DNA of 64,000 nucleotides from Mycolicibacterium monacense (GCF_010731575.1 NZ_AP022617.1:4340001-4404000); one strand, 5' to 3'. Numbered from the stretch's first letter, positions 50,260 through 58,762 are shown. The notes: a model not told the origin generated them from the letters alone. Numbers and translations are program-made.

Positions 50260-50345
50260 TTGGTCGCTTGTGCTCAGGGTTTGCCCAGTCCGTTCCAGTT
50301 ACCCGACTCGCTGACGCTAAGAGCTTGCCAGACCCGGTCCGCCGG

Positions 50346-52205
50346 TCAGGGCGCGGCGACCGGTGCCGCGGCCGGCGTGCCGAGTTTTTCGGCGTGCTCG
50401 ATGACCTGACGCAGGATGTTGAGTTGCCGTTGCAGTTCCTTGGTGCGGGCGTTGCGTTCGGACTCCGCCAGCCTGGCCGCGGCGATCGTGGCCTGCAGCG
50501 ATTCGTTGAGTGAGCGGGTCGTCTGGTTGGCGATCTCGCGGTAGTGGTCGCGCAGTTGACGCTGGATGCCCTTGAGCCGGTCGCGCGATTCCTTGCCCAC
50601 CACGAATGCGACGTCGTCGACGAATCGGCGCACGTTGGTCTTCGCCTCGCTGCGCACCCGCAGCATCCGGTTCTCCATGTCCTCCTTGTAGGCCTTGCGG
50701 CCGAGGACGAAGCCGGCACCGAGCGACAACGGGTTGAACATGCCGAGCCCGGCGAACGACGTCAGCATGCCGAACATCAGCACACCGCCGTAGGAGCCGC
50801 GCATCCCGGTGACGATCTTGTGGCCGATCTTGAGCGGTTTGGCCTCCAGATGGGCCAGCGACCGGAACTCGCCGAACTCCGCCCCCATCTCCCTGGCGTC
50901 GATCGCGGGCATCCGCACCGCGTCCAACCCGGCCTCCATGAACGTGCGGGCGACCTCGGCGGCCAACGCCTCGGCCCGCTGGTAGGCCCAGACGAAGTTG
51001 TCGCCGACGGCGGTCGCCACGGACTCCTCGAGTTCCGCACCGATCTCGGCCCAGTGCAGGGTCGGGTCGCCTGCGTCGATGACCCGCTCGGTGTGGAAGG
51101 TGATGTTGCGGAAACGCTGCCGCAGGTCGTGGTCGACGTCGGCGGTCAGGTCGGCGATGCCGTCGTTGAGCACCTGCTGCCACAGCGCGGTCTGCTGCAG
51201 CGCCTCCTCCGCCTCCTTCTTGCGCCGCTCCAGGTCGGCGGTCAGGGTGCCGCCGGCCGCAGGATCGTCGAGTGCGGACAGTTCCGACTGCACGGCCATC
51301 GAGAGGTGTTCGGCGGCGGCGCGGATCTCGTTGACCACCTGATCGCGGACGCGGTCGGTGTTGCGGGCGAGCACCTGTTCGGACAGGAACTTCACGATCG
51401 CCGGGAAGTTGGACTCCTCGTTGAGTTCCTTGTCGTTGAGTTGGACGGCGTGGCTGCGCAACGTCGACGACGCGGGGATCAAGGGGGTCGTGATGCCCGC
51501 CCGGTGCAGGTGGCCGGCGTTGGCGTCGACGACCTGACGCCAGTGCGGATACAGGTCGGTCTTGGTCGCGACGATCGCGGCGACCGGGCAGATCTCCAGC
51601 GCCTGGCGGATGAAGGTCATCTCCGGCTCGGTGAACTCCTGGCTGGTGTCGCTGATCATCAGCATGGCGTCGGCGTCGGGCAGCAGCCCCAGCGTCGCCG
51701 AGAGGTGTGGTTGGCCGTGGCCGCCGACACCCGGGGTGTCGACGAACGCCAGACCGCCCTTGAGCAGCGGGCTGGGCACCGTCACCTCGACGCGCAGCAC
51801 CTCACGGCCGTCGGCCTGCGGTGCGCGGCGCAGATCCTTGCCGAGGTCGGTGGTCGGGATCTCGACGAGTTCGGGTTCCTCGCCGTCGGGACGGGCCACC
51901 ACCAGCCGCGCCGACGGCTGTTCGGCATACGACACGACGGTGGCCAGGACCGTCGACTCGTCGTCGCCGACCCGGGCCACCGGCATGTTGAGCAGTGAGT
52001 TGAGCAGCAGGCTCTTGCCCTGTTTGAGCTGCCCGGCGATCACCACCCGGATCTGCGGGTCACCGATGCGTGTGCGGGCGCGCGCCAGCCGCGCCACCAG
52101 GTCGCCGCGGTCCTGCGCCTCGGCGATCTTGGTGGTGTGCTCGATGAGCTCGGTGACCACCTTGCGCGTATCGGCCACGTTGCGGGGGCCGTTCGGTCGG
52201 GTCAT
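50346..52205 (-). CDS. iniA: IniA, dynamin-like membrane-remodelling GTPase
   Basis: 619 residues. GTPase motifs: G1 GQLKQGKS (58-65), G3 DTPGVGGHGQPH, G4 TKTD. A long helical stalk follows, with a hydrophobic hairpin near 455-490 (GMRGSYGGVLMFGMLTSFAGL then FNPLSLGAG) that inserts in the membrane, and a C-terminal coiled coil. IniA of mycobacteria is reported to deform membranes and to support tolerance to cell-wall drugs. The gap to iniC is 86 bases and has no clear promoter or terminator. Confidence 0.95.
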   Translation of the reverse strand: MTRPNGPRNVADTRKVVTELIEHTTKIAEAQDRGDLVARLARARTRIGDPQIRVVIAGQLKQGKSLLLNSLLNMPVARVGDDESTVLATVVSYAEQPSARLVVARPDGEEPELVEIPTTDLGKDLRRAPQADGREVLRVEVTVPSPLLKGGLAFVDTPGVGGHGQPHLSATLGLLPDADAMLMISDTSQEFTEPEMTFIRQALEICPVAAIVATKTDLYPHWRQVVDANAGHLHRAGITTPLIPASSTLRSHAVQLNDKELNEESNFPAIVKFLSEQVLARNTDRVRDQVVNEIRAAAEHLSMAVQSELSALDDPAAGGTLTADLERRKKEAEEALQQTALWQQVLNDGIADLTADVDHDLRQRFRNITFHTERVIDAGDPTLHWAEIGAELEESVATAVGDNFVWAYQRAEALAAEVARTFMEAGLDAVRMPAIDAREMGAEFGEFRSLAHLEAKPLKIGHKIVTGMRGSYGGVLMFGMLTSFAGLGMFNPLSLGAGFVLGRKAYKEDMENRMLRVRSEAKTNVRRFVDDVAFVVGKESRDRLKGIQRQLRDHYREIANQTTRSLNESLQATIAAARLAESERNARTKELQRQLNILRQVIEHAEKLGTPAAAPVAAP

Positions 52206-52251
52206 GACGCCCTTCTCTCACGCGGAGTTGTTCACACGGTAGGCGCGCGAA

Positions 52252-52280
52252 CTGGCGGGGACCATGTCGGTCCCCGCCAG
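52252..52280 (-). terminator. Perfect hairpin between iniB and iniA
   Basis: CTGGCGGGGACC-atgtc-GGTCCCCGCCAG, a perfect 12-base stem in the 95-base iniB-iniA gap, 20 bases after the iniB stop. No U-run follows, so it may be a partial terminator or a transcript-processing and stability element that sets iniB and iniAC levels apart. Confidence 0.6.
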
Positions 52281-52300
52281 CTGCGTCATCCGGTTGTCGG

Positions 52301-53365
52301 TCAGAACACGTCCAGACCGGTGTTGGTGTCGTTGTTCGACGCGACGTCGGTGTCGATACCGGTGTTGGTCTCGAAGCCGGTGTCGTTGCCCGAGAACAGG
52401 CTCGTGTTGGTCTCGTTGCCCGAGCCGATCGCGGTGTCGTTGCCGGAGCCGATGTTCGACTCGTAGCTCGAGGAGTTGTCCTCGATCTTGCTCTCGGTCG
52501 AGGTCGAGGTGTTGGTCTCGACCGAGGTGTTGACCGAGTTGTCCTCGACGTTGTCGCTGCCGTAGTCGCCGTCGATCTGCGTCCCGGCGTTGACGTCGTT
52601 GTCGGTGATGATGATGCCGCCACCGTTGCCGCCGTCGCCGCCGACCGCGTTGCCGCCGCCGATCCCGATCAGGCTGCCGCCGCCGTCCGCACCGCCGCCG
52701 TTGCCGCCGCTGGTGTCGACGTCGTTGAGCACCGGCGCGTCGTTGTCGGCGATGAGGTCGCCACCCGCGGTCTGCGAGTTGTCCTCGACCTCGTTGTCCT
52801 TGCCGACGACCACGTTGGAGCCGGAGCCGGCCAGGATGTCGCCGTTGTTCATGGTGTTGCCGTCGCCGAGAACCGCGCCGTCACCGCTGACGATGTCGCC
52901 GTCGTTGTCGCCGCCGACCACGACGCCGCCGTTGGTGGCGGTCTGGGTGGTCTTGTCGCCGAGGGTGATGTCACCGAAGCCCAGGTTGAAGGCACCGTTC
53001 TGGGCGTTGGCGCCTGCGGCCTGGTCGGGGCTGGCGATCGGGACGTTGTTGCCGCTCAGCAGGTCGGTGTCGTTGCGGCTGGCGAACTCGGTCGTCGGCG
53101 CGAACGAGGTCTGCGGCGAGAACGGCGAGGCGAAGTTCGAGGCCAGCTGGTGGTGGTCGGCGACCGCCCGCTGCAGGCCGACGATCGGGTCGCCGCCGCC
53201 GAGCGCGTAGCCGGCGGGTGCGGCCGTCGCGGCCACCGACGCCAGCTGCGCGGCGGTAACGTTCGGCAGGCCCGCATCGCGCAGCGCACCGTCCGGGTCG
53301 ACGACGAAGGACGCCGCCGAGGCCGGGCTGCGGAACAGGTCGAGGATGAAGTCAATGATGTTCAT
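52301..53365 (-). CDS. iniB: IniB
   Basis: 354 residues from ATG 53365. Residues 1-60 form the IniB N-terminal domain (MNIIDFILDLFRSPASAASF, DPDGALRDAGLPNVTAAQL). The rest is low complexity, rich in Gly, Asn, Asp, Ser and Thr (for example GSGNDTAIGSGNETNTSLFS), unlike the Gly/Ala-rich tail of the M. tuberculosis protein. No signal peptide or helix is obvious. Function is unknown; it is the first gene of the drug-inducible operon. Confidence 0.85.
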   Translation of the reverse strand: MNIIDFILDLFRSPASAASFVVDPDGALRDAGLPNVTAAQLASVAATAAPAGYALGGGDPIVGLQRAVADHHQLASNFASPFSPQTSFAPTTEFASRNDTDLLSGNNVPIASPDQAAGANAQNGAFNLGFGDITLGDKTTQTATNGGVVVGGDNDGDIVSGDGAVLGDGNTMNNGDILAGSGSNVVVGKDNEVEDNSQTAGGDLIADNDAPVLNDVDTSGGNGGGADGGGSLIGIGGGNAVGGDGGNGGGIIITDNDVNAGTQIDGDYGSDNVEDNSVNTSVETNTSTSTESKIEDNSSSYESNIGSGNDTAIGSGNETNTSLFSGNDTGFETNTGIDTDVASNNDTNTGLDVF

Positions 53366-53408
53366 GTGACTGCCTTTCGTGTCTTCCCGGTTCCCCGGGG
53401 AGGTTGTC

Positions 53409-53426
53409 TCGCCGGCCCTCCGGCGA
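53409..53426 (-). promoter_or_regulatory. Small leader hairpin upstream of iniB
   Basis: TCGCCGG-ccct-CCGGCGA, a perfect seven-base stem 44-61 bases before the iniB ATG, probably inside the mRNA leader. A role in mRNA stability or translation is only a guess. Confidence 0.35.
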
Positions 53427-53509
53427 TCTGGACACCACGTTATGGAGTTCGAGACACCCGGCCAACGGGGTTGCCACCCCTCGCTCAGCGATCCGCGTAG
53501 GGGGTGGGA

Positions 53510-53562
53510 GCTCATCCCCATTAGGGGAATAGGGGGATCCATCGGGGGATATCGGGATGAGC
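53510..53562. promoter_or_regulatory. Candidate activator region of iniB (G-rich repeats inside an inverted repeat)
   Basis: GCTCATCCC (53510-53518) and GGGATGAGC (53554-53562) are perfect 9-base inverted arms. Between them lie CCATTAGGGG, AATAGGGGGATCC and ATCGGGGGAT. CCATTAGGGG and TAGGGGGAT recur upstream of the iniB-like and Hsp70-like genes at 54301-54345. The region is 145-197 bases before iniB. IniR is the likely binder (inference). Confidence 0.5.
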
Positions 53563-53585
53563 GGAATAACCCCAGCTCAAGCACC

Positions 53586-53620
53586 AAAAAACCCACGCGG
53601 ACGGGAATCCGCGCGGGTTT
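53586..53620 (-). terminator. Intrinsic terminator after the iniB-like gene
   Basis: Read on the minus strand: AAACCCGCGCGGA, loop, TCCGCGTGGGTTTTTT. The stem of about 13 pairs (one mismatch) runs straight into a U-tract, 17 bases after the stop at 53638. It should separate the iniB-like gene from iniB, so iniB needs its own promoter. Confidence 0.8.
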
Positions 53621-53637
53621 CGGTGAAGCGAGTGGGG

Positions 53638-54162
53638 TCAGTCGAACAGGTCGAACCCCGGGTTTTGGCCGGGATCGTGGTCGGCCGGCTGGACGTCGTC
53701 GAGCGCCGCACCCCACACGTCGTCGAGGCCTGTGCCCGCAGGCGTCGCCTCGTCCAGCACCGGGTCGGTGAGCTGCGTCGACAGCGAGTCGACGAGGGTG
53801 TCGGATCCGGTGAGCGGGTCGGCGGCCTGGTCGAAGTGATCGGTCGTGTCGATGACGGCGGATGTGGTGTCGATGACGGCCGAGGCGGGTGCCGGATCGG
53901 CGAACGCGTCGAACGCCGCGGTGGCGGCGCCGCTGGACCACACATTGCCCGCGGCCTCCGCCCCGAAGGGGTCCAGGCCGGTCGACGCCGCGGCCATCGG
54001 CATCGATTCCGTCACCACGGGGATCAGGTTGTCGACGTCGACGCTGGTCACGTCGGTGAGCTGCGCATCTGCGATGGCTGCGGCAGGATCGGCGGCGTAC
54101 CGTGCGGCAGCGTCGGGGTCCCGCACCAGCGACATCACGAAGTCGAGTAGTGAGTTAGCCAT
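53638..54162 (-). CDS. IniB-like small protein (Rv0340-like)
   Basis: 174 residues from ATG 54162. The start MANSLLDFVMSLVRDPDAAA followed by DPAAAIADAQLTDV parallels the IniB N-terminal domain. The remainder is acidic and disordered, with AVIDTTSAVIDTT and a DPGQNPGFDLFD end. In M. tuberculosis the gene just before iniB (Rv0340) is of the same size and place. It is closed by its own terminator. Function unknown. Confidence 0.75.
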   Translation of the reverse strand: MANSLLDFVMSLVRDPDAAARYAADPAAAIADAQLTDVTSVDVDNLIPVVTESMPMAAASTGLDPFGAEAAGNVWSSGAATAAFDAFADPAPASAVIDTTSAVIDTTDHFDQAADPLTGSDTLVDSLSTQLTDPVLDEATPAGTGLDDVWGAALDDVQPADHDPGQNPGFDLFD

Positions 54163-54300
54163 CGAGCACCCTTTTCCATTACCGATCCCATGACTGATCG
54201 TGTTCACGCGGGTCGGGAGTCAGTCCCCCGACTGCTTGTCACGATGCTATGCACGCCGGACGCCCACGGGATCGGTGCGCAGCCCACTCCCGCGCCTCGA

Positions 54301-54345
54301 CCATTAGGGGGTTAGGCGTTAGGGGATGCGCGCCACTAGGGGGAT
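54301..54345. promoter_or_regulatory. G-rich TTAGGGG repeats in the divergent control region
   Basis: CCATTAGGGG, GTTAGGC, GTTAGGGG and ACTAGGGGGAT occur in a row, the first three spaced by seven bases. They lie 65-109 bases before the Hsp70-like gene and 139-183 bases before the iniB-like gene, and share two words with the iniB upstream region. A common IniR operator is inferred. The rest of the 247-base gap shows only a GTCGGG/CCCGAC dyad near 54210. Confidence 0.5.
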
Positions 54346-54409
54346 TTCCCGAGGATGCGGGGACCCCGGCGTTATTGTGGTGGCCGGCCCAGACAGGAGA
54401 CATGCCACC

Positions 54410-56215
54410 ATGACCGAACCCCTGGGGTTGTCGATCGGGATGACGAACCTGGTCGCGGCCCGCGTCGGCCGCCCGCCGGTGATCCGACGTGCCATCCTCA
54501 CCCTCTTCGCCGACCGGGCCCCCGAGGTGGGCGTGCCCGGTGAATGGTCGGCGAACCCCACCGAACCCGGCCTCGTGCTGAGCGGATTCGTCGACCGGGT
54601 CGGCGATCCCGTCCCGCTGGTCGCCTCCGACGGTTCCGCACACCGCGGTGAACTGGTGCTCGCCGAAGCGCTCGACGCGATGGCCCGCACGGTCGACGGC
54701 GGTTCGCCGATCGCCATCGCGGTGCCCGCCCACTGGGGTCCGGGCACCGTCGGGGCGCTTCGCGGGGCGCTGCGCAACCGGCCGAACCTCGCACCGCACG
54801 GGGTGCCCGCCGCGCTGATCCCCGACTCGACCGCCGCGCTCGCCGCGCTGCAGGCCGCGCCGGGGCTGCCCGACCAGGGCGTGGTCGTCCTCGTCGACCT
54901 CGGCGGCAGCGGCAGCAGCATCTCGCTGGCCGATGCGGGCGCCAACCTCGACGCCGTCGGCCAGACCGTGCGCTACCCGGAGTTCTCCGGCGATGCGATC
55001 GATCAGGCGCTGCTCAACCATGTGCTGGTCGGTATCGCCGATGCCGGGTCCGCGGATCCGGCGAGCACCGCCGCGGTCGGATCGCTCGCCCGTCTGCGCG
55101 ACGAGTGCCGCCAGGCCAAGGAACGGCTGTCCGCCGACACCGCGACCGCGGTGCCGGTCGATCTGCCCGGGGTGCAGTCGGACATCCGGGTGACACGGCC
55201 CGAACTCGAGCAGCTGATCTCCGAACCGCTCGGCGGGTTGCTGAACGCGATCGAGGACACGTTGCAGCGCAACCAGATTCCGGTGGCGAACGTGACCGCG
55301 GTGGCGACGGTCGGCGGCGGGGCGGCGATCCCGCTCGTCACCCAGCGGCTCTCCGAGCATCTGCGGGCACCGGTCGTCACGACCCCGGAGTCGCAGCTCA
55401 ACGTCGCCGCCGGCGCCGCGTTGGTGGCCAATCAGAGCGCCGACGCCGACGCTCCGACCGGCATGGCCCCGGCCGCCGACGCCCCGACGAGCATGGGCGC
55501 AGCGGCCTGGGCGGCCGGTGCGGCCGGACTGGCCGCCGGCGCGGCCGCCGCGGACGGGGCCTCGTCGGCGACCTTCCGCGCGCTGGCCTGGTCACAGGAC
55601 GACGAACCCGCCGGTGAGCCCGTTCCCTACGCGGGTGCGGACTACGACCCGTCCGCAACCGGGGCGCGCCCGCCGGTCGCGTTCGCACCCGACGACACCG
55701 GCTACGGGGCCGGTCACGGTGAGGAACCCGGGCCGCTGCCCTGGTACAAACGCCCGCCGGTGCTGTTCGGCGCGGCCGCCGCGGCGGCGCTGGCGGCGCT
55801 CAGTGGCCTGGCGATCACCCTGACCGGCACCGAAGGTGATTCGACGCCGGTGACCGAGACCGCGACGACCTTCTCGATGGAACCGTCGCCGCAGGCCCCA
55901 CCCCCGCCGGTCACCACTGTCACCATCGGACCCGACGGCGTGGCCACCACCACGGTGAGCCAGCCGCCACCACCTCCTCCGACGACCACCCAGCAGACCA
56001 CCACGACGACTCAGCCCACCACGACCACGACGACCACCACCCAACAGACCACGACGACCACCCAGCCGACGACGACCACCACGCGGCCGACTACGACCCA
56101 GCCGCCGACCACGACGCAGCCGCCGCCGACCACCACGGCCGCACCGCCGCCGACGACGGTGGACCCGCCCGATCCGCCGGTCACGACCGTTCCCGTGCCC
56201 GACGACGGCGCCTGA
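54410..56215 (+). CDS. Membrane-anchored Hsp70-like protein with Thr/Pro-rich outer domain
   Basis: 601 residues from ATG 54410. Hsp70-type ATPase motifs: GLSIGMTNLVAARVG (Ser8 in place of the catalytic Asp), LVDLGGSGSSISLADAG at 161, VGGGAAIP at 301. No substrate-binding domain. After an Ala-rich linker, PWYKRPP (444-450) leads into a helix (about 451-471) and a Thr/Pro-rich tail of 130 residues, probably extracytoplasmic. It is a diverged paralog of the protein at 46.9 kb. It begins the operon with iniR, nine bases ahead. Confidence 0.82.
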   Translation: MTEPLGLSIGMTNLVAARVGRPPVIRRAILTLFADRAPEVGVPGEWSANPTEPGLVLSGFVDRVGDPVPLVASDGSAHRGELVLAEALDAMARTVDGGSPIAIAVPAHWGPGTVGALRGALRNRPNLAPHGVPAALIPDSTAALAALQAAPGLPDQGVVVLVDLGGSGSSISLADAGANLDAVGQTVRYPEFSGDAIDQALLNHVLVGIADAGSADPASTAAVGSLARLRDECRQAKERLSADTATAVPVDLPGVQSDIRVTRPELEQLISEPLGGLLNAIEDTLQRNQIPVANVTAVATVGGGAAIPLVTQRLSEHLRAPVVTTPESQLNVAAGAALVANQSADADAPTGMAPAADAPTSMGAAAWAAGAAGLAAGAAAADGASSATFRALAWSQDDEPAGEPVPYAGADYDPSATGARPPVAFAPDDTGYGAGHGEEPGPLPWYKRPPVLFGAAAAAALAALSGLAITLTGTEGDSTPVTETATTFSMEPSPQAPPPPVTTVTIGPDGVATTTVSQPPPPPPTTTQQTTTTTQPTTTTTTTTQQTTTTTQPTTTTTRPTTTQPPTTTQPPPTTTAAPPPTTVDPPDPPVTTVPVPDDGA

Positions 56216-56224
56216 TCGCACACG

Positions 56225-58762
56225 ATGGCAAGCCCGGCGCCGCACCGTCCGGCGGAGCTTCCGGCCGCGGCGCGCGAGGCCGTCACGGCGATCGAAGCGG
56301 ACCCCGCGGCGCCGGCGAAGGTTCTGGTCACCGGGGGGATCGGGACCGGTAAGTCGACCGTGCTGGCGGCGGTGCGTGCGGCCCTGCGGTCGGCGGGCCG
56401 TCCGGTGCTGTCCCGGCCGCGGCGCCCCGACGACCCCGCCGAGGCCGCGGTGGTCGTCGACGATGCGCACCTGCTCGACCCCGGCGACCTCGATCGGCTC
56501 ACCGATCTGGTGGCCGATTCGGGATCGACGGTGGTGATCGCCACCCAGCCGCTCGCACACAATGCGCCGCTGCGCGCACTGGTCACCGCGCTCGAACGCG
56601 AAAACCCCGCCGTCGCACTGGGTTCGGTCACCGCGGTGGAGGTGGGCCGGGCGGCGGCCGCGACGCTCGGTGCCGCCCCGGCACCCGAGGTCGTCCGGCT
56701 ACTGACCGCCGTCACCGCCGGTCTGCCGTTCCTGCTGCGGCCCGCGCTCACCGCGGTCGGCGACGGGGCCGCGGCGGTCCGGCAGGCGGCGCGCATCGCG
56801 CTGATCGAACGGCTGCGCCGCCTCGACGAACCGCTGCTCGACACGCTGCTGGTGGCGTCGCTGAGCCCCGAACTGGGACCCGACGACGTCGCTGCGGCCC
56901 TGCACATCCCGTCCGACGCCGCACTCGCCGTCGTCGACCGGGCCAGGGCGAGCGGACTTCTCGAACCGGCGTACCACCACAGCTTCCTGCGCACCGTGCA
57001 CGAGGGCATCGCCCAGCTGGTGGGCGCCGCCCGCCACCACGACATCGAGGTGTCGCTGCTCCGTTCGCAACTCGAATTGTCAACGCTGACAGCAGATCTC
57101 GCGTTGAGAATGGCAGAACACGGACTGCGCGACGAACGGCTCGGCACCGCGCTGGCCGATCTGGCCGCGCAGACCGCCAACGACCCTGCCCGCTCGGCAC
57201 GGCTGTACCGGGCGGCCGCCGACGCCGGCGCCACCGCACTCAGCGCGCAACTCGCCGACGCACTCGCGCTGACCGGGGACTGCGCGACGGCGGGCCGCAT
57301 CGCCGATGAACTGCTCACCTCCCAAGACCCCGACGAACGGGCCGCCGCGGTGCGGATCTCGGCGAGCATCGCGATGCACGACGGCAGCGCCGCCCATGCT
57401 TTCGACCTCTTCCGCTGGCTGGGGCCGTCCCCCGACGCGCTGCTGAGCGCCGCGGGCACCGTCGCCGCACTCGCCGCCGCTGACGGGGACACCGCCAGGG
57501 AGCTCGCGCGGACGCAGGCCGCCGGACCCCCGACGTCGATCGCCCGCGCGGCGCGCAGCCTCGCCGACGGGCTCATGCTGTCCCTCGACCAGCCCTACCC
57601 CGTCGCGGCGGCGCGGCTGGGGCAGTCACTGAACGCCGATGCCGGCGTCGTCACCCCCGACACCCCGGTCGCACTGGTGACGCTGGCGGCGCTGCACGGC
57701 GGCGACCCGGTCCGCGCCCGCAGCGTGATGGGCCGGGCCGTTCGCAGCGGGCGCGACGACGGATCCGGCGATGCGATATTCGTCACGTACCGGCACCGCC
57801 TGCTGCTGGGCTGGACGCACATGCAGGACGGCCAGTTGCAGGCCGCGGCCACCGCGCTTCCGCGGCCCACCGCCGACCTGCACCGCCGCGATGCGCTGTG
57901 GGCGGCCGCGCTGCAGACCGCGATCGCGCGGCGCAGCGGGGACAGCGGCGCCATGCAGATGCACTGGTACTCCGCGGTGGAGGTGCTGGCCGAATACTCG
58001 GTCGACCTGTTCGCGCTGCTCCCGCTCGGCGAGCTGTGGGTGGCCGCGGCCCGGCTGCGGCAGGTCGAGCGGTTACAGCACACCCTCGACGAGGCCTTCG
58101 CGCTGCTCACGGCGCTGGGCGATCCGGTGCTGTGGTCGGTGCCGCTGCACTGGGCGGGTGTGCACGCAGGCATCCTGGCGAACTCTCCGGAAGCGGTCGC
58201 CCCGCACGGGCAGGCGCTGACCGCCGCCAGCCGCGACGGGCGCGCACAGAGCGCGTTCGCGAAAGCGCTGGCCTCGGCCGGTCGCACCTGGTTGCGGGTG
58301 CTCGCCAACCACGTCGATGTCGACGAGGTGTCCGCTGCCGCCCGCGGGCTGGCGCAGTTCGGCCACACCTGGGACGCGACGCGGCTGGCCGGGCAGGCCG
58401 CCCTGCAGACGCCGGACGGCCGGGTGTCGCAGGCGATGCTGCAGCTCGCGCGCGACCTCAAACAAAGCGTCGCCGGCGCCGAGGTGCCGACCGAGACGAC
58501 CGGTATGGGTGCACCGACGCCCGCGGCGGCCACCCCGGCAGCGACCCCGGCCCGGGCCGCCCCGGCGCAACTCTCGGAACGGGAACGCGAGGTGGCAGAG
58601 CTGCTGCTGCTCGGTATGCCCTACCGGGACATTGGCGCTCAACTGTTCATCTCAGCGAAGACCGTCGAACACCATGTGGCCCGGATCCGCCGCCGGCTCG
58701 GCGCGGAATCGCGGTCCGAGATGCTGTCGATGCTGCGCGCACTTCTCGCCCCCTCGGGCTGA
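56225..58762 (+). CDS. iniR: IniR, large LuxR-family (LAL) ATP-binding regulator
   Basis: 845 residues. Walker A GGIGTGKSTVLAAV (about 36-49), Walker B AVVVDDAHLLD (about 76), a long helical TPR-like middle region, and a C-terminal LuxR helix-turn-helix (LSEREREVAELLLLGMPYRD, then FISAKTVEHHVARI). It corresponds by place and architecture to Rv0339c, reported as IniR, needed for iniBAC induction. Translationally close to the Hsp70-like gene, which may act in sensing. Likely targets are the TAGGGG repeat regions at 53.5 and 54.3 kb. Confidence 0.87.
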   Translation: MASPAPHRPAELPAAAREAVTAIEADPAAPAKVLVTGGIGTGKSTVLAAVRAALRSAGRPVLSRPRRPDDPAEAAVVVDDAHLLDPGDLDRLTDLVADSGSTVVIATQPLAHNAPLRALVTALERENPAVALGSVTAVEVGRAAAATLGAAPAPEVVRLLTAVTAGLPFLLRPALTAVGDGAAAVRQAARIALIERLRRLDEPLLDTLLVASLSPELGPDDVAAALHIPSDAALAVVDRARASGLLEPAYHHSFLRTVHEGIAQLVGAARHHDIEVSLLRSQLELSTLTADLALRMAEHGLRDERLGTALADLAAQTANDPARSARLYRAAADAGATALSAQLADALALTGDCATAGRIADELLTSQDPDERAAAVRISASIAMHDGSAAHAFDLFRWLGPSPDALLSAAGTVAALAAADGDTARELARTQAAGPPTSIARAARSLADGLMLSLDQPYPVAAARLGQSLNADAGVVTPDTPVALVTLAALHGGDPVRARSVMGRAVRSGRDDGSGDAIFVTYRHRLLLGWTHMQDGQLQAAATALPRPTADLHRRDALWAAALQTAIARRSGDSGAMQMHWYSAVEVLAEYSVDLFALLPLGELWVAAARLRQVERLQHTLDEAFALLTALGDPVLWSVPLHWAGVHAGILANSPEAVAPHGQALTAASRDGRAQSAFAKALASAGRTWLRVLANHVDVDEVSAAARGLAQFGHTWDATRLAGQAALQTPDGRVSQAMLQLARDLKQSVAGAEVPTETTGMGAPTPAAATPAATPARAAPAQLSEREREVAELLLLGMPYRDIGAQLFISAKTVEHHVARIRRRLGAESRSEMLSMLRALLAPSG

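Noticed and set aside
52301..52900. Regular short repeats at the 3' end of iniB, considered as a repeat array or CRISPR
   Set aside because: They encode Asn/Asp/Gly/Thr-rich peptide repeats in frame; there are no equal-length repeats with unique spacers and no cas genes.
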